From Citreicella sp. C3M06 (GTDB lineage Bacteria > Pseudomonadota > Alphaproteobacteria > Rhodobacterales > Rhodobacteraceae), in assembly GCF_018860705.1 (NCBI RefSeq), contig NZ_JAHKQA010000053.1, forward strand, positions 1 to 46,247: a stretch of DNA of 46,247 bases, written 5' to 3'. The position numbers and the translations under genes are program-made. Positions within the stretch are counted from its first letter, which is position 1, and each line of letters starts with the position of its first letter. Below, one piece after another: positions 24,782 through 32,929 of this stretch. The notes beneath the pieces were generated by a model that did not search any database, was not told the origin of the DNA, and saw only the letters and a list, made by a program, of their open reading frames with translations.

Positions 24782-25473
24782 GGTTTCTGCCCGTAGGTGG
24801 CTTCGGCGCCGTGCTTGCGCTTGTAATGACGATCAAGCAGCGTCTGCGAGATGGGCTCGGTCGCGGGCACCAGCGCCTGGGCATGCCAGGCCATCTTGGC
24901 CACCTCTTCAAGGATGACGGCGTTCAGCACTGCCTCGTCCGGGGTGCGCCCCCAGACAAAGGGGCCGTGGCCAGCCACCAGCACGGCAGGCACCTCAAGC
25001 GGGTCGCGCCCTTGGAAGGCTTCGACGATGACGTGGCCGGTGGCCTCGACATAGCGGTTGCGGATCTCGGCGGGGGTCAGCTGGCGCGTGACGGGGATGT
25101 CGCCGTGGAAATAGTCGGCATGGGTGGTCCCAAGCGGGATGATCGGCCGGCGCACCTGCGCCATGATGGTGGCAAAGGTCGAATGGGTGTGGATCACCGC
25201 ACCGATGCCGGAAAAGGCCCGGTACAGCACCAGATGGGTTTCCAGATCGGACGAAGGATTCAGGCGGTTGTCATGGGGCCGCCCGTCCAGATCGCACAGC
25301 ACCATGTGTTCGGTGGTCATCTGGTCATAGGGCACGCCGCTGGCCTTGATGGCGATCAGCCCCGAATCCCCGTCAATGCCGCTGGCATTGCCGAAGGTCG
25401 CCGTCACCAGCCCGTGGCGTACGGTGGCAAGGTTCGCTTTCAGGACCTGGGCTTTGAGGGCATCGAGAGGCAT
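24778..25473 (-). CDS. araD: L-ribulose-5-phosphate 4-epimerase
   Basis: 231 residues, matching AraD/UlaF/SgbE. Metal-binding and catalytic features visible are TFGNASGID, KASGVPYDQM, IHTHSTFATIMAQ (zinc His pair) and THADYFHGDIPVTRQL. The start at 25473 (MPLDALKAQV) gives the family's conserved beginning; an in-frame extension to 25572 would run through the intergenic hairpin. It supplies xylulose 5-phosphate from the araB product. Confidence 0.94.
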   Translation of the reverse strand: MPLDALKAQVLKANLATVRHGLVTATFGNASGIDGDSGLIAIKASGVPYDQMTTEHMVLCDLDGRPHDNRLNPSSDLETHLVLYRAFSGIGAVIHTHSTFATIMAQVRRPIIPLGTTHADYFHGDIPVTRQLTPAEIRNRYVEATGHVIVEAFQGRDPLEVPAVLVAGHGPFVWGRTPDEAVLNAVILEEVAKMAWHAQALVPATEPISQTLLDRHYKRKHGAEATYGQKP

Positions 25474-25504
25474 GGCGGTCTTTCGGTCGGGATGGGGCAG
25501 GGAA

Positions 25505-25531
25505 CCGCGCGGCGCCGGGAACGCCGCGCGG
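25505..25531 (-). other. Strong hairpin after the sugar-binding-protein gene
   Basis: CCGCGCGGCG (25505-25514) and CGCCGCGCGG (25522-25531) make a perfect 10-bp stem with a 7-base loop, nine bases beyond the stop of the binding protein and before araD. No T-run follows. It probably protects the upstream mRNA and lowers read-through into the enzyme genes. Confidence 0.6.
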
Positions 25532-25540
25532 TGAAGTGGC

Positions 25541-26491
25541 TTAGCGCTTGGCGGTCCAGCCCTGGTAGTCATCGAGGTTGTCGGCGGTGATCAGCTTGGG
25601 TTCGATCAGCACGGTGGTTTCTTCCAGCGTCTCGCCCTTGAACAGCTTGTAGCCAAGGTCAAGCGCCTGGCCCGCCATGGTGTAAGGGTCCTGCGAGGCC
25701 GAGGCCTTCATCATCGACCCTTCGGTGGCAAGGCTGTCTTCGGTATCGGGGGCGCCGTCGACGCCGGTGATGATGATGCCATCCCGGCCCAGCTGCTTTG
25801 CGGCAAGCTGCGCGCCAAGCGCCATCGGATCGTTGGCACCGAAGACGGCGTCGATGTCATCGAAGCGGGTCAGCAGGCCCTGCATCACCTGCAGGCCGCC
25901 ATCGCGCGAGCCCTGGCCGTTCTGGTCGTCGGACAGCACGGTGATGCCGTCCGCCGCCGCGAAGACCTCGGAGCAGCCGTCGAAACGATCGTTAAGCGAG
26001 GACGACGACGGCCCCTTGATGATCGCCACGTTGCCGGTCCCGCCCAGCTGATCGACGATGTATTCGCAGGCCTTGCGACCGGCGGCGATGTTGTCGGTCA
26101 TCACCGTCACGTCCGCCCCGGGGGCCGAAACGTCAAAGGCGGCGACCACGATGCCCGCCTGCTTGGCGCGCATCACGGCGGGGGCGATGGCTTCGTCATC
26201 GACGGCGTTCAACATGATGATGTCGACGCCTGCCGCGATGAAGTTTTCAATCTGGCTGACCTGCTTGTTCAGGTCGTAATCCGCCGAAACGGACGTGATC
26301 TTGACATCGGGGTTGATGTCGCGGGCGCGGTCCTCGATCCCTTCGATGGTGGCGACGAAGAACGGGTTGCCCAGCAGGCCGACCGAAATGCCGATGCTTT
26401 CCAGCTTCTTGTCCTGCGCCATCGCAGCGCCAGCGCCAAGGCCGATGGCCGTGGACAGGGCAAGCGTGGCAAGTCCCTTGGTGATACGCAT
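25541..26491 (-). CDS. Sugar ABC transporter substrate-binding protein (RbsB-like)
   Basis: 316 residues with a Sec signal peptide (LATLALSTAIGLGAGAAMAQ). Periplasmic-binding-protein type 1 features include SIGISVGLLGNPFFVATIEG, NAVDDEAIAPAVMRAKQAGI and VFGANDPMALGAQLAAKQLG. It is a pentose-type binding protein by context; the sugar could be L-arabinose, ribulose, ribose or a pentitol. It is the last transporter gene before the two enzymes. Confidence 0.92.
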   Translation of the reverse strand: MRITKGLATLALSTAIGLGAGAAMAQDKKLESIGISVGLLGNPFFVATIEGIEDRARDINPDVKITSVSADYDLNKQVSQIENFIAAGVDIIMLNAVDDEAIAPAVMRAKQAGIVVAAFDVSAPGADVTVMTDNIAAGRKACEYIVDQLGGTGNVAIIKGPSSSSLNDRFDGCSEVFAAADGITVLSDDQNGQGSRDGGLQVMQGLLTRFDDIDAVFGANDPMALGAQLAAKQLGRDGIIITGVDGAPDTEDSLATEGSMMKASASQDPYTMAGQALDLGYKLFKGETLEETTVLIEPKLITADNLDDYQGWTAKR

Positions 26492-26528
26492 GTCTTCTCC
26501 TCCTTGAAAGTCTGCTGCGTCGAATGGT

Positions 26529-27512
26529 TCAGGTGCGGGCGTTGCCCTTGAGCCGGTAGCGGTCCAGCGCCACGGCGGCGATAATCACAAGGCCCTTGAT
26601 GATGAATTGCCAGATGTCCGACACTCCGGTCAGGATCAGCCCGTTGGACAGCACCGCGATGATCAGCGCCCCGATCAGCGTGCCCCAGATCGACCCAACC
26701 CCGCCGACAAAGCTGGTGCCGCCAAGGATGACCGCCGCGATGGCGTCAAGTTCGTAGGCCTGGCCCAGTTGCAGCCCGTTGGCGGCGTAAAGGCGCGCGG
26801 CGGACATCACCCCGCCAAGCCCGGACAGCAGCCCGGACATGCCGTAGACGAACAGCAGCACCAGCGACACCTTGATGCCGGTCAGGCGCGCGGCCTCCTG
26901 GTTGCCGCCCACCGCATAGATCCAGGTGCCAAGCACCGTGCGGCGCAGGATGAACCAGGACAGCACGATCACAAGAAGCGCGATCAGCGCAAGGATCGGG
27001 ATGCCAAGGACCGACCCGTTGCCAAGCACCGCAAAGGGCAGGTTGGCGTTGAACACCGTGGTGTCGTGCCCCATCAGCCGCGCCACGCCGCGCACCGCCG
27101 TAAGCGAGCCCAGCGTCACGATGAAGGGCGGCAGCGCGAGAAAGGCGATAAGCGCCCCGTTCGCCAGCCCGAACACCGCCCCGATGCCCAGCCCCACAAG
27201 GATGCCAAGCCAGCCAAGCCCCGGCACCAGCGACATGATGACCGCCCCCATCGCCGCCGCCGCCAGGGTCGCGCCGACCGACAGGTCGATCCCCCCCGTA
27301 AGGATGACAAAGGTCATGCCCGCCGCCAGCACGATGTTGATCGACGCCTGCTGCATCACGATCGAAAGGTTGTTCACGCTTAGGAACTTGCCGGTCATCA
27401 GGTGGAAGCCCACCGCCAGCAGGATCAGCACCGGCAACATGCCAAGCGCGGTGACGAAGCTGCGGATCTGCTGCGCGCCGCCGGGGGCGGACGCTTCGGT
27501 GATGTCGCTCAT
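26529..27512 (-). CDS. Sugar ABC transporter permease (RbsC-like)
   Basis: 327 residues, almost entirely hydrophobic helices. The RbsC/AraH signatures MTFVILTGGIDLSVGATLAA and GTWIYAVGGNQEAARLTGIK are clear, as is the C-terminal AVILGGTSFVGGVGSIWGTL. It forms a homodimeric channel with the ATPase encoded just upstream. Confidence 0.94.
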   Translation of the reverse strand: MSDITEASAPGGAQQIRSFVTALGMLPVLILLAVGFHLMTGKFLSVNNLSIVMQQASINIVLAAGMTFVILTGGIDLSVGATLAAAAMGAVIMSLVPGLGWLGILVGLGIGAVFGLANGALIAFLALPPFIVTLGSLTAVRGVARLMGHDTTVFNANLPFAVLGNGSVLGIPILALIALLVIVLSWFILRRTVLGTWIYAVGGNQEAARLTGIKVSLVLLFVYGMSGLLSGLGGVMSAARLYAANGLQLGQAYELDAIAAVILGGTSFVGGVGSIWGTLIGALIIAVLSNGLILTGVSDIWQFIIKGLVIIAAVALDRYRLKGNART

Positions 27513-27554
27513 TGGTCTCTCCTCCTTGCCGCGCGTGCGGCGGCCTGCCTGCGG

Positions 27555-29081
27555 TCAGGCGGCCTGTGTCGTTGCATGGCTGCCGGTGGACAGCTGCATG
27601 ATCGCTTCCTGGGTGACGGGGGCATCGGCGGTGGGGCTGAGGCATCCGGCGATGGTGCCTTCGCGCATCACCAGCACCCGGTCCGACACGCCGATGACCT
27701 CGGGCAGCTCGCTTGAGATCATCACCATGGCAAGCCCCACTTGCGCGAGGCTGTCGATAAGGCGGTAGATTTCGGATTTCGCGCCAACGTCGACGCCGCG
27801 CGTCGGCTCGTCCAGGATGATGACCTTGGGCTGCGCTTCCAGCAGACGGGCAAGCAGAACCTTCTGCTGGTTGCCCCCCGACAGGCTGCCGACGCTGATC
27901 TGCGGCGTGGGCGCCTTGATCGCCAGAGACTTGAAGGCGCCGGCCGAGCGTTTCGCCGCGCTGGCAAAGCGGCGCAGCCCCATCGGCCCCGCGTCGCGTT
28001 CCATCACGCAGATGTTGATGTTGTCATCGATGGTCATGTCAAGGAAAAGGCCAAGCCCCTTGCGGTCTTCGGTCAGGTAGACAATTCCCGCATCCAGCGC
28101 CGCGCGCGGGCTTTTGGGCGTGACGTCGCGCCCTTCCAGCAGCACCTTTCCGGCGGTGGCGGGATCGGCGCCGTAGATCAGCCGCGCCAGTTCGGTGCGC
28201 CCCGAGCCCACCAGCCCGGCGATGCCCAGCACCTCGCCCCGGCGCACATCGAAGGTGCAATCCTTTACCAGCCTCCCATCGCTCATGCCTTCGACTTGCA
28301 GCACGATTTCGCCCGATGCCGCCCCGTCGGAATGCGCTTTCTTGTAAAAGCTGGACACGTCGCGCCCGACCATCATGCGCACCAGCGTCTCGGCGCTGAG
28401 GTTCTCGCGCTCAAGCGTGCCCACATAGCTGCCGTCGCGCAGCACCGAACAGAAATCGGACAGGCGATAGATCTCGTCCATGCGGTGGCTGATGTAGATG
28501 ATCGCGATGCCCTCGGCCTTGAGCGCGGCGATCACCTCGAACAGCTTCTCGGTCTCGCGCATCGACAGCGACGTGGTGGGCTCGTCCATGACGATGATGC
28601 GGGCCCTGGTCGAAAGGGCGCGGGCAATCTCGACCAGCTGACGTTCGCCAAGCGACAGGCCCGCCACCTTCGTGCCCGGGGTAAAGCCGACCCCGAGCCT
28701 TTCGAGGATCGGCGCGGTTTCGCGGTGCATGGCAGCCCGGTCGACGATGCCGCGCCGCGCGCGTTCGTTGCCCAGAAAGACGTTCTCGGCGACGGTCAGG
28801 TTGGGCGCCAGCGACAGTTCCTGATAGATGACGGCGATGCCCGCCGCCTTCGACAGCTTGGGGTTGCCGGTCTGAAGCGGCGCGCCGTCGATCAGGATCT
28901 CGCCGCCCGCATCGGGGGTGTAGGCCCCCGACAGGATCTTCATCAGCGTGGATTTGCCCGCGCCGTTTTCGCCCATCAGCGCGTGGACCTGACCGGCGTT
29001 TACCCGCAGCGAAACCTTCGACAGGGCCTTAACCGGGCCGAAGGTCTTGGAAATGTCGCGCATGTCCAGAAGCGTGGTCAT
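27555..29081 (-). CDS. Sugar ABC transporter ATPase, two-domain (RbsA/AraG-like)
   Basis: 508 residues. Domain 1 has Walker [10 protein letters not shown] (about 38-46), [15 protein letters not shown] and [10 protein letters not shown]. Domain 2 has the degenerate P-loop [10 protein letters not shown] characteristic of this group, then [15 protein letters not shown] and [14 protein letters not shown]. Degenerate second ATP sites are normal here, not decay. It overlaps the regulator gene by ATGA. Confidence 0.94.
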   Translation of the reverse strand: MTTLLDMRDISKTFGPVKALSKVSLRVNAGQVHALMGENGAGKSTLMKILSGAYTPDAGGEILIDGAPLQTGNPKLSKAAGIAVIYQELSLAPNLTVAENVFLGNERARRGIVDRAAMHRETAPILERLGVGFTPGTKVAGLSLGERQLVEIARALSTRARIIVMDEPTTSLSMRETEKLFEVIAALKAEGIAIIYISHRMDEIYRLSDFCSVLRDGSYVGTLERENLSAETLVRMMVGRDVSSFYKKAHSDGAASGEIVLQVEGMSDGRLVKDCTFDVRRGEVLGIAGLVGSGRTELARLIYGADPATAGKVLLEGRDVTPKSPRAALDAGIVYLTEDRKGLGLFLDMTIDDNINICVMERDAGPMGLRRFASAAKRSAGAFKSLAIKAPTPQISVGSLSGGNQQKVLLARLLEAQPKVIILDEPTRGVDVGAKSEIYRLIDSLAQVGLAMVMISSELPEVIGVSDRVLVMREGTIAGCLSPTADAPVTQEAIMQLSTGSHATTQAA

Positions 29082-29863
29082 GGTTGGCCTCCTTCGCCGG
29101 TCGGGGCGATGACGACGTCGACGCCCTCGTCCTCAAGCATCCGGGCATCGGCGTCCGACAGCCCGTCGTCGGTGATAAGCCGATGCGCCCGCGACAAAGG
29201 CAGGGCGACGGTGGGCGCGCGCACGGCGAACTTGCGGCTGTCGACCATCACGATCGTCTCGTTGGCCTGTCGCGACATCTCGTTGCACAGGCGTACCAGC
29301 AGCGGGTGGCTTTCCAGCAGCCCCGCGGCCGAGATCCCCAGGGCGCCGACAAAGAACTGATCGGCGAAAAAATCATAGCTCTTGAGCGCTGGGTCATACA
29401 GAATGCCCGGCTCGCGGTGCAGGTCTCCGGCGCCGACGGTCAGCTGACAGGTGCCGTGTTCCGCCAGGTAGCTGGCCAGCGGGATCGAGTTGGTGAACAC
29501 CCGCAGGTTCCGGTTGGCGATGCGCGAGGCCAGGTGAAAGCAGGTCGACCCGGCGTGCACGATGATGGAAGAGCCGTCGCGCACCAGTTCAGAGGCCGTT
29601 TCGGCAATAGCGCGTTTTTGCGTCACGGCGATGTCGCGGTTTTCGAAGAACGGCAGGTTGACGGTCCGGCGCTGGCCCGGGGTGGCGGACGCAGCGATGC
29701 CGCCGTGCACCTTCTGACCAAGGCCAGCCTCGGCCAGCTTATCGATGTCGCGGCGCACGGTGGCGGGCGACACGCCGATGATCGACACAAGGTCGTTGAC
29801 CGACACGAACGCCTGCTCGTCAAGCAGGGCCACGATGGCTTGCTGGCGTGAAAGATCGCTCAT
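29078..29863 (-). CDS. DeoR-family transcriptional regulator of the pentose operon
   Basis: 261 residues. The N-terminal helix-turn-helix reads [20 protein letters not shown] and [18 protein letters not shown], the DeoR signature. The C-terminal DeoRC sensor domain has the phosphosugar-binding elements [13 protein letters not shown] and VDSRKF. GGGGAGG precedes the ATG at 29863. It is the first gene of its operon and probably represses it until a sugar phosphate appears. Confidence 0.92.
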   Translation of the reverse strand: MSDLSRQQAIVALLDEQAFVSVNDLVSIIGVSPATVRRDIDKLAEAGLGQKVHGGIAASATPGQRRTVNLPFFENRDIAVTQKRAIAETASELVRDGSSIIVHAGSTCFHLASRIANRNLRVFTNSIPLASYLAEHGTCQLTVGAGDLHREPGILYDPALKSYDFFADQFFVGALGISAAGLLESHPLLVRLCNEMSRQANETIVMVDSRKFAVRAPTVALPLSRAHRLITDDGLSDADARMLEDEGVDVVIAPTGEGGQP

Positions 29864-30000
29864 GTATCCTCCCCAGGTCCGAGCGTCTTGATGGCGGATC
29901 GGGCCCGACATCGAGGTATTGTGCGCATTCGTGACGTATTTCGATCATAAGTGCAATATATTTGTCATTATTAATCGAAAATGATGCGAATCAATCATGA
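29864..30000 (-). promoter_or_regulatory. Promoter/operator region of the pentose operon
   Basis: This is an AT-rich stretch upstream of the DeoR gene. TTTCGAT (29939-29945) and ATCGAAA (29974-29980) form an inverted repeat about 42 bp across, the sort of widely spaced site DeoR-type repressors use. Promoter boxes could not be fixed with confidence. Confidence 0.45.
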
Positions 30001-30545
30001 AAACCGGCCGTGTGACGTTTCCCAAGGGTCCGATGGCAGGGGTCACGCACCCTGGCACCGCGTCATCCCGCGCACGAATCGCGGGCCTCTGCCCTGGCTT
30101 TCGGGCCTACCTCACCGGCGCGGGCGCGCCGTGTGGGCAGGCGGCGCGGCGGCGCCAGTTCCTACACCATTTCCCGGGACACCACCCAGGCTGCCATGTG
30201 ACAGCGCTGGCGATGCCTTGGCTCCCTCTTTAATTCAGGCGCTGCCATTGGGAAACAGGGCGGCATTCAGCTTGATGAAGGCCCCTTCATCAAGAGGCTG
30301 AAGCTGGGGCCCCTGTCATCTGTCTCTTCATCTGGAAGGCGGGATTTCGAACTGTGGACGTCTCAGAGAAGCCCTCCCAGAAGCCGTCCTATCCACAATC
30401 GACGTTCATCCGTGGAGAGATGACAAGCTGCGACCTGTCAAAGATCAGGAGCATTTATTCTGGAAAATGGGCATCAAGGCGAATTTTTCGCAAAAAAAAC
30501 GAGCGCACCAGGTTTTCCAACGCGAGATTGACCTTTCTCCATTCT
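30001..30545. other. Non-coding gap, nothing recognised
   Basis: About 550 bp between two divergently arranged operons. Short frames on both strands lack ribosome binding sites and family resemblance. Composition shifts from GC-rich on the left to AT-rich near 30440 onward, consistent with promoter DNA for the right-hand operon. It may contain remnants of a lost gene, but I could not identify one. Confidence 0.5.
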
Positions 30546-30557
30546 GAATCGAATTTT

Positions 30558-30585
30558 GGTATGCAATCTAACTTTAAGGTATGCA
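30558..30585 (+). promoter_or_regulatory. Direct repeat GGTATGCA x2, candidate operator
   Basis: GGTATGCA occurs at 30558-30565 and 30578-30585, exactly 20 bp (two helical turns) apart, 16-43 bp upstream of the first gene. Half-sites of the type TGGTATNC are used by FCD-class GntR regulators, and such a regulator is encoded in this operon. A link is inferred. Confidence 0.5.
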
Positions 30586-30600
30586 TAAGTATTGATCGGA

Positions 30601-31806
30601 ATGCCAATGACACGCCAGATCTCTGAAAGAGCGGCACCTTCAACCGCCTTGCTTGGGGCGGGCAGAAGCGGGAATACCGTCGCACAGCCGATACGGCGTG
30701 CATCGACTCTCCTGTTTGATACCGTCGCCGATCTCGACAGGGCCAAGGCGGCCAGGTTTGACAAAGGTACCGAGTTCTACGGTCGGTTCGGAACCCGCGA
30801 TGTCTTCGCCTTCGAGGAGGCGGTTAGTGTGCTGGAAGGCGCCGAGGCGTCACTTGCCGTACCTTCGGGTCTTGCAGCTTGCGTTCTGCCATTCGTCGCA
30901 TTCGTAAAGCCTGGCGATCACGTGCTGATCGCGGATACGGCTTACGAGCCCGCCCGAACCAGCTTCGTGCAATACATTGCGCGCAACAACGTCGAGGTAG
31001 AGTTTTACGATCCGACCATCGGAGCGGAAATCTCGGAGTTGATCCGGCCGGAAACCCGGCTGATCTACCTCGAGAGCCCCGGCTCCATGACATTCGAGGT
31101 GCAGGACATTCCGGCGATTGCTGCGGCCGCCCGCGCTCGCGGTGTGATGACAGTTTGCGACAACACCTGGGCCACCGGGTATTTCTGCCGCCCGCTAGCG
31201 CTTGGCGCCGACATTTCTGTACAGGCGGCAACGAAATACATTGTTGGCCATTCCGACGCCATGCTCGGTACCCTTTCGGTGGCCGACACCGAACTCCTGA
31301 CGCCGCTGCGTCAGGCGGCCAACTGGCTGGGCTATCACGTATCGCCCGACGACGTATTCCTTGCGGCTCGGGGACTGAGGACATTGCCCGCGCGGCTGGA
31401 GCTTCACCGCACCGGCGCGCTCGAAGTCGCGTCGTGGATGGAATCCAGGCCGGGTATCCGCCGTGTTATCCATCCCGGGCTCTCATCGCATTCCGGCCAC
31501 GCGCTCTGGAAACGCGACTTTACCGGATCAACCGGCCTGTTTGCGGCCGTGCTCGATATCACCGACCGCGCACAGGCCGTGCGGTTCGTCGAGGCGCTGC
31601 GCCATTTCGGCCTCGGGTTCTCTTGGGGTGGTTTCGAGAGTCTGACCTTGCTCGGCGATCCGTCCGGCGCCCGCACGGCGACGCGCTGGACCGAGACAGG
31701 CACGCTGTGCCGGTTCCATATCGGGCTTGAAGCCGTCGCCGACCTGATCGGTGATCTCGATCAGGCGCTGGCCTCAGCGGGGCTCGGCGAAACCGTGGCT
31801 GCCTAA
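30601..31806 (+). CDS. Cystathionine beta-lyase-like C-S lyase (Cys/Met metabolism PLP enzyme)
   Basis: 401 residues. Schiff-base Lys is Lys212 in AATKYIVGHSDAM; Asp187 (CDNTW) contacts the cofactor, Tyr60/Arg62 (YGRFGT) would come from the partner subunit, and SWGGFESL near the C-terminus is the MetC-type substrate-carboxylate motif. These favour beta-elimination (cystathionine, cystine, S-alkyl-cysteine) giving a thiol plus 2-aminoacrylate, which breaks down to pyruvate and ammonia. ATG codons at 30601 and 30607 are both possible; I prefer the first, with moderate certainty. It is the first gene of an eleven-gene run; RidA, which clears 2-aminoacrylate, is encoded later in the same run. Confidence 0.85.
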   Translation: MPMTRQISERAAPSTALLGAGRSGNTVAQPIRRASTLLFDTVADLDRAKAARFDKGTEFYGRFGTRDVFAFEEAVSVLEGAEASLAVPSGLAACVLPFVAFVKPGDHVLIADTAYEPARTSFVQYIARNNVEVEFYDPTIGAEISELIRPETRLIYLESPGSMTFEVQDIPAIAAAARARGVMTVCDNTWATGYFCRPLALGADISVQAATKYIVGHSDAMLGTLSVADTELLTPLRQAANWLGYHVSPDDVFLAARGLRTLPARLELHRTGALEVASWMESRPGIRRVIHPGLSSHSGHALWKRDFTGSTGLFAAVLDITDRAQAVRFVEALRHFGLGFSWGGFESLTLLGDPSGARTATRWTETGTLCRFHIGLEAVADLIGDLDQALASAGLGETVAA

Positions 31807-31868
31807 TTCCTTTTCAGGACCGGCACGCAAGAAGCCGGCCGCCCCTACGGACCCAACAGGAGATATCC

Positions 31869-32852
31869 ATGTCCAGAACTTTCAAACGCCTTATCGCCCC
31901 GGTGCTTGCCGCCGGCACGCTGGCCGCATCGCCGCTCAGCGCGGAGAACCTAGAATGGACCTCCGGCTCTCCGGGCGGCAGCTGGTTCAGCATCGTCACC
32001 GGCTTGTCCAATATCATCATGGAGCACAATCCGGATATTGCTATCCGCGTGGTCCCCGGCGGTGGTCGCGACAACCCGACCAAGATCGAAGGCGGCATCA
32101 GTCAGATGGGCATGGGTATCGATTTCCTCGCTGCCGCGGCGATGAAGGGGATGGATCCTTATGATCAGCCGCAAGAGAAGCTGACCTCGATGGGAGGGAC
32201 CTGGGCGCCTGCAGAATTCCACGTCATCGTCGATGCCGAAGAAACTCGCAGCCTCGAGGAAATCTTGTCCGATCCCGAGTCGCGCATCGGCACCTCGCCA
32301 AGGGCGACGTCCGAGGAACTGACCCTGCAGCGGTCGCTGGCCTTTTACGATAATTCCGCGGATGCCATTGCCGATGGCGGTGGCACCGTGATCACAGGCA
32401 CCTATAGCCAGCTGACGGCAGCCTTCCAAGACGACCAGATCGACGTGCTATTCGGCGCCGGCAGCGTGCCGACCGGCATCGCACTGGAGGTCGAGACCGG
32501 CCGTCGCGACGCCAAGCTTCTGGCCTTCCCGGAAGCTCTGATGGACTACCTCAACACCGAATACGGCTATGGCAAGGGCTCGATCGCAGCGGGCAGCTAT
32601 GAAAGCCTTCAGTCCGAGGAAAGCGGCGCAGTGCCAGTTACCACGCTAGAGGCAGTGATCCTCGTGTCCACCGAGGTTCCGGAAGACACCGTCTATGCGA
32701 TGACCAAGACGTTGCTCGAGAACCAGGAAGGCTTCGGCAACATCTACCAGGTTCTGGGTGGATTCGACGCGGAGCGGGCTTGGCAGAACCAACCCGTGCC
32801 GCTGAACCCCGGAGCGGAGCGGGCTTACCGCGAGCTGGGCTACATGGACTGA
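31869..32852 (+). CDS. TAXI-family TRAP transporter substrate-binding protein
   Basis: 327 residues with a signal peptide (LIAPVLAAGTLAASPLSA). The TAXI pattern is visible: WTSGSPGGSWFSIVTGLSNI, VVPGGGRDNPTKIEGGISQM and GTSPRATSEELTL. It binds a small organic anion or amino-acid-like ligand in the periplasm. AGGAG sits upstream of the ATG. A weak hairpin (CCGGC 31820-31824 / GCCGG 31834-31838) lies between it and the lyase gene. Confidence 0.88.
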   Translation: MSRTFKRLIAPVLAAGTLAASPLSAENLEWTSGSPGGSWFSIVTGLSNIIMEHNPDIAIRVVPGGGRDNPTKIEGGISQMGMGIDFLAAAAMKGMDPYDQPQEKLTSMGGTWAPAEFHVIVDAEETRSLEEILSDPESRIGTSPRATSEELTLQRSLAFYDNSADAIADGGGTVITGTYSQLTAAFQDDQIDVLFGAGSVPTGIALEVETGRRDAKLLAFPEALMDYLNTEYGYGKGSIAAGSYESLQSEESGAVPVTTLEAVILVSTEVPEDTVYAMTKTLLENQEGFGNIYQVLGGFDAERAWQNQPVPLNPGAERAYRELGYMD

Positions 32853-32929
32853 TCCTCAGGACGGGCGGCGTCCCAACGCCGCCCGAACCTATACGGCGAC
32901 GTTTCCCAAACCACAGCCAAGAGTCTGCC

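Noticed and set aside
27741-29360. 539-codon plus-strand frame opposite the sugar ATPase and regulator
   Set aside because: Antisense to conserved Walker-type domains and spans two genes; composition is that of a shadow.
29864-30545. A riboswitch or leader peptide for either flanking operon
   Set aside because: No conserved riboswitch core or short ORF with a ribosome binding site was recognised.
30354-30626. 90-codon plus-strand frame before the C-S lyase
   Set aside because: It runs through the AT-rich promoter region and the repeat, ends inside the lyase start and resembles nothing.
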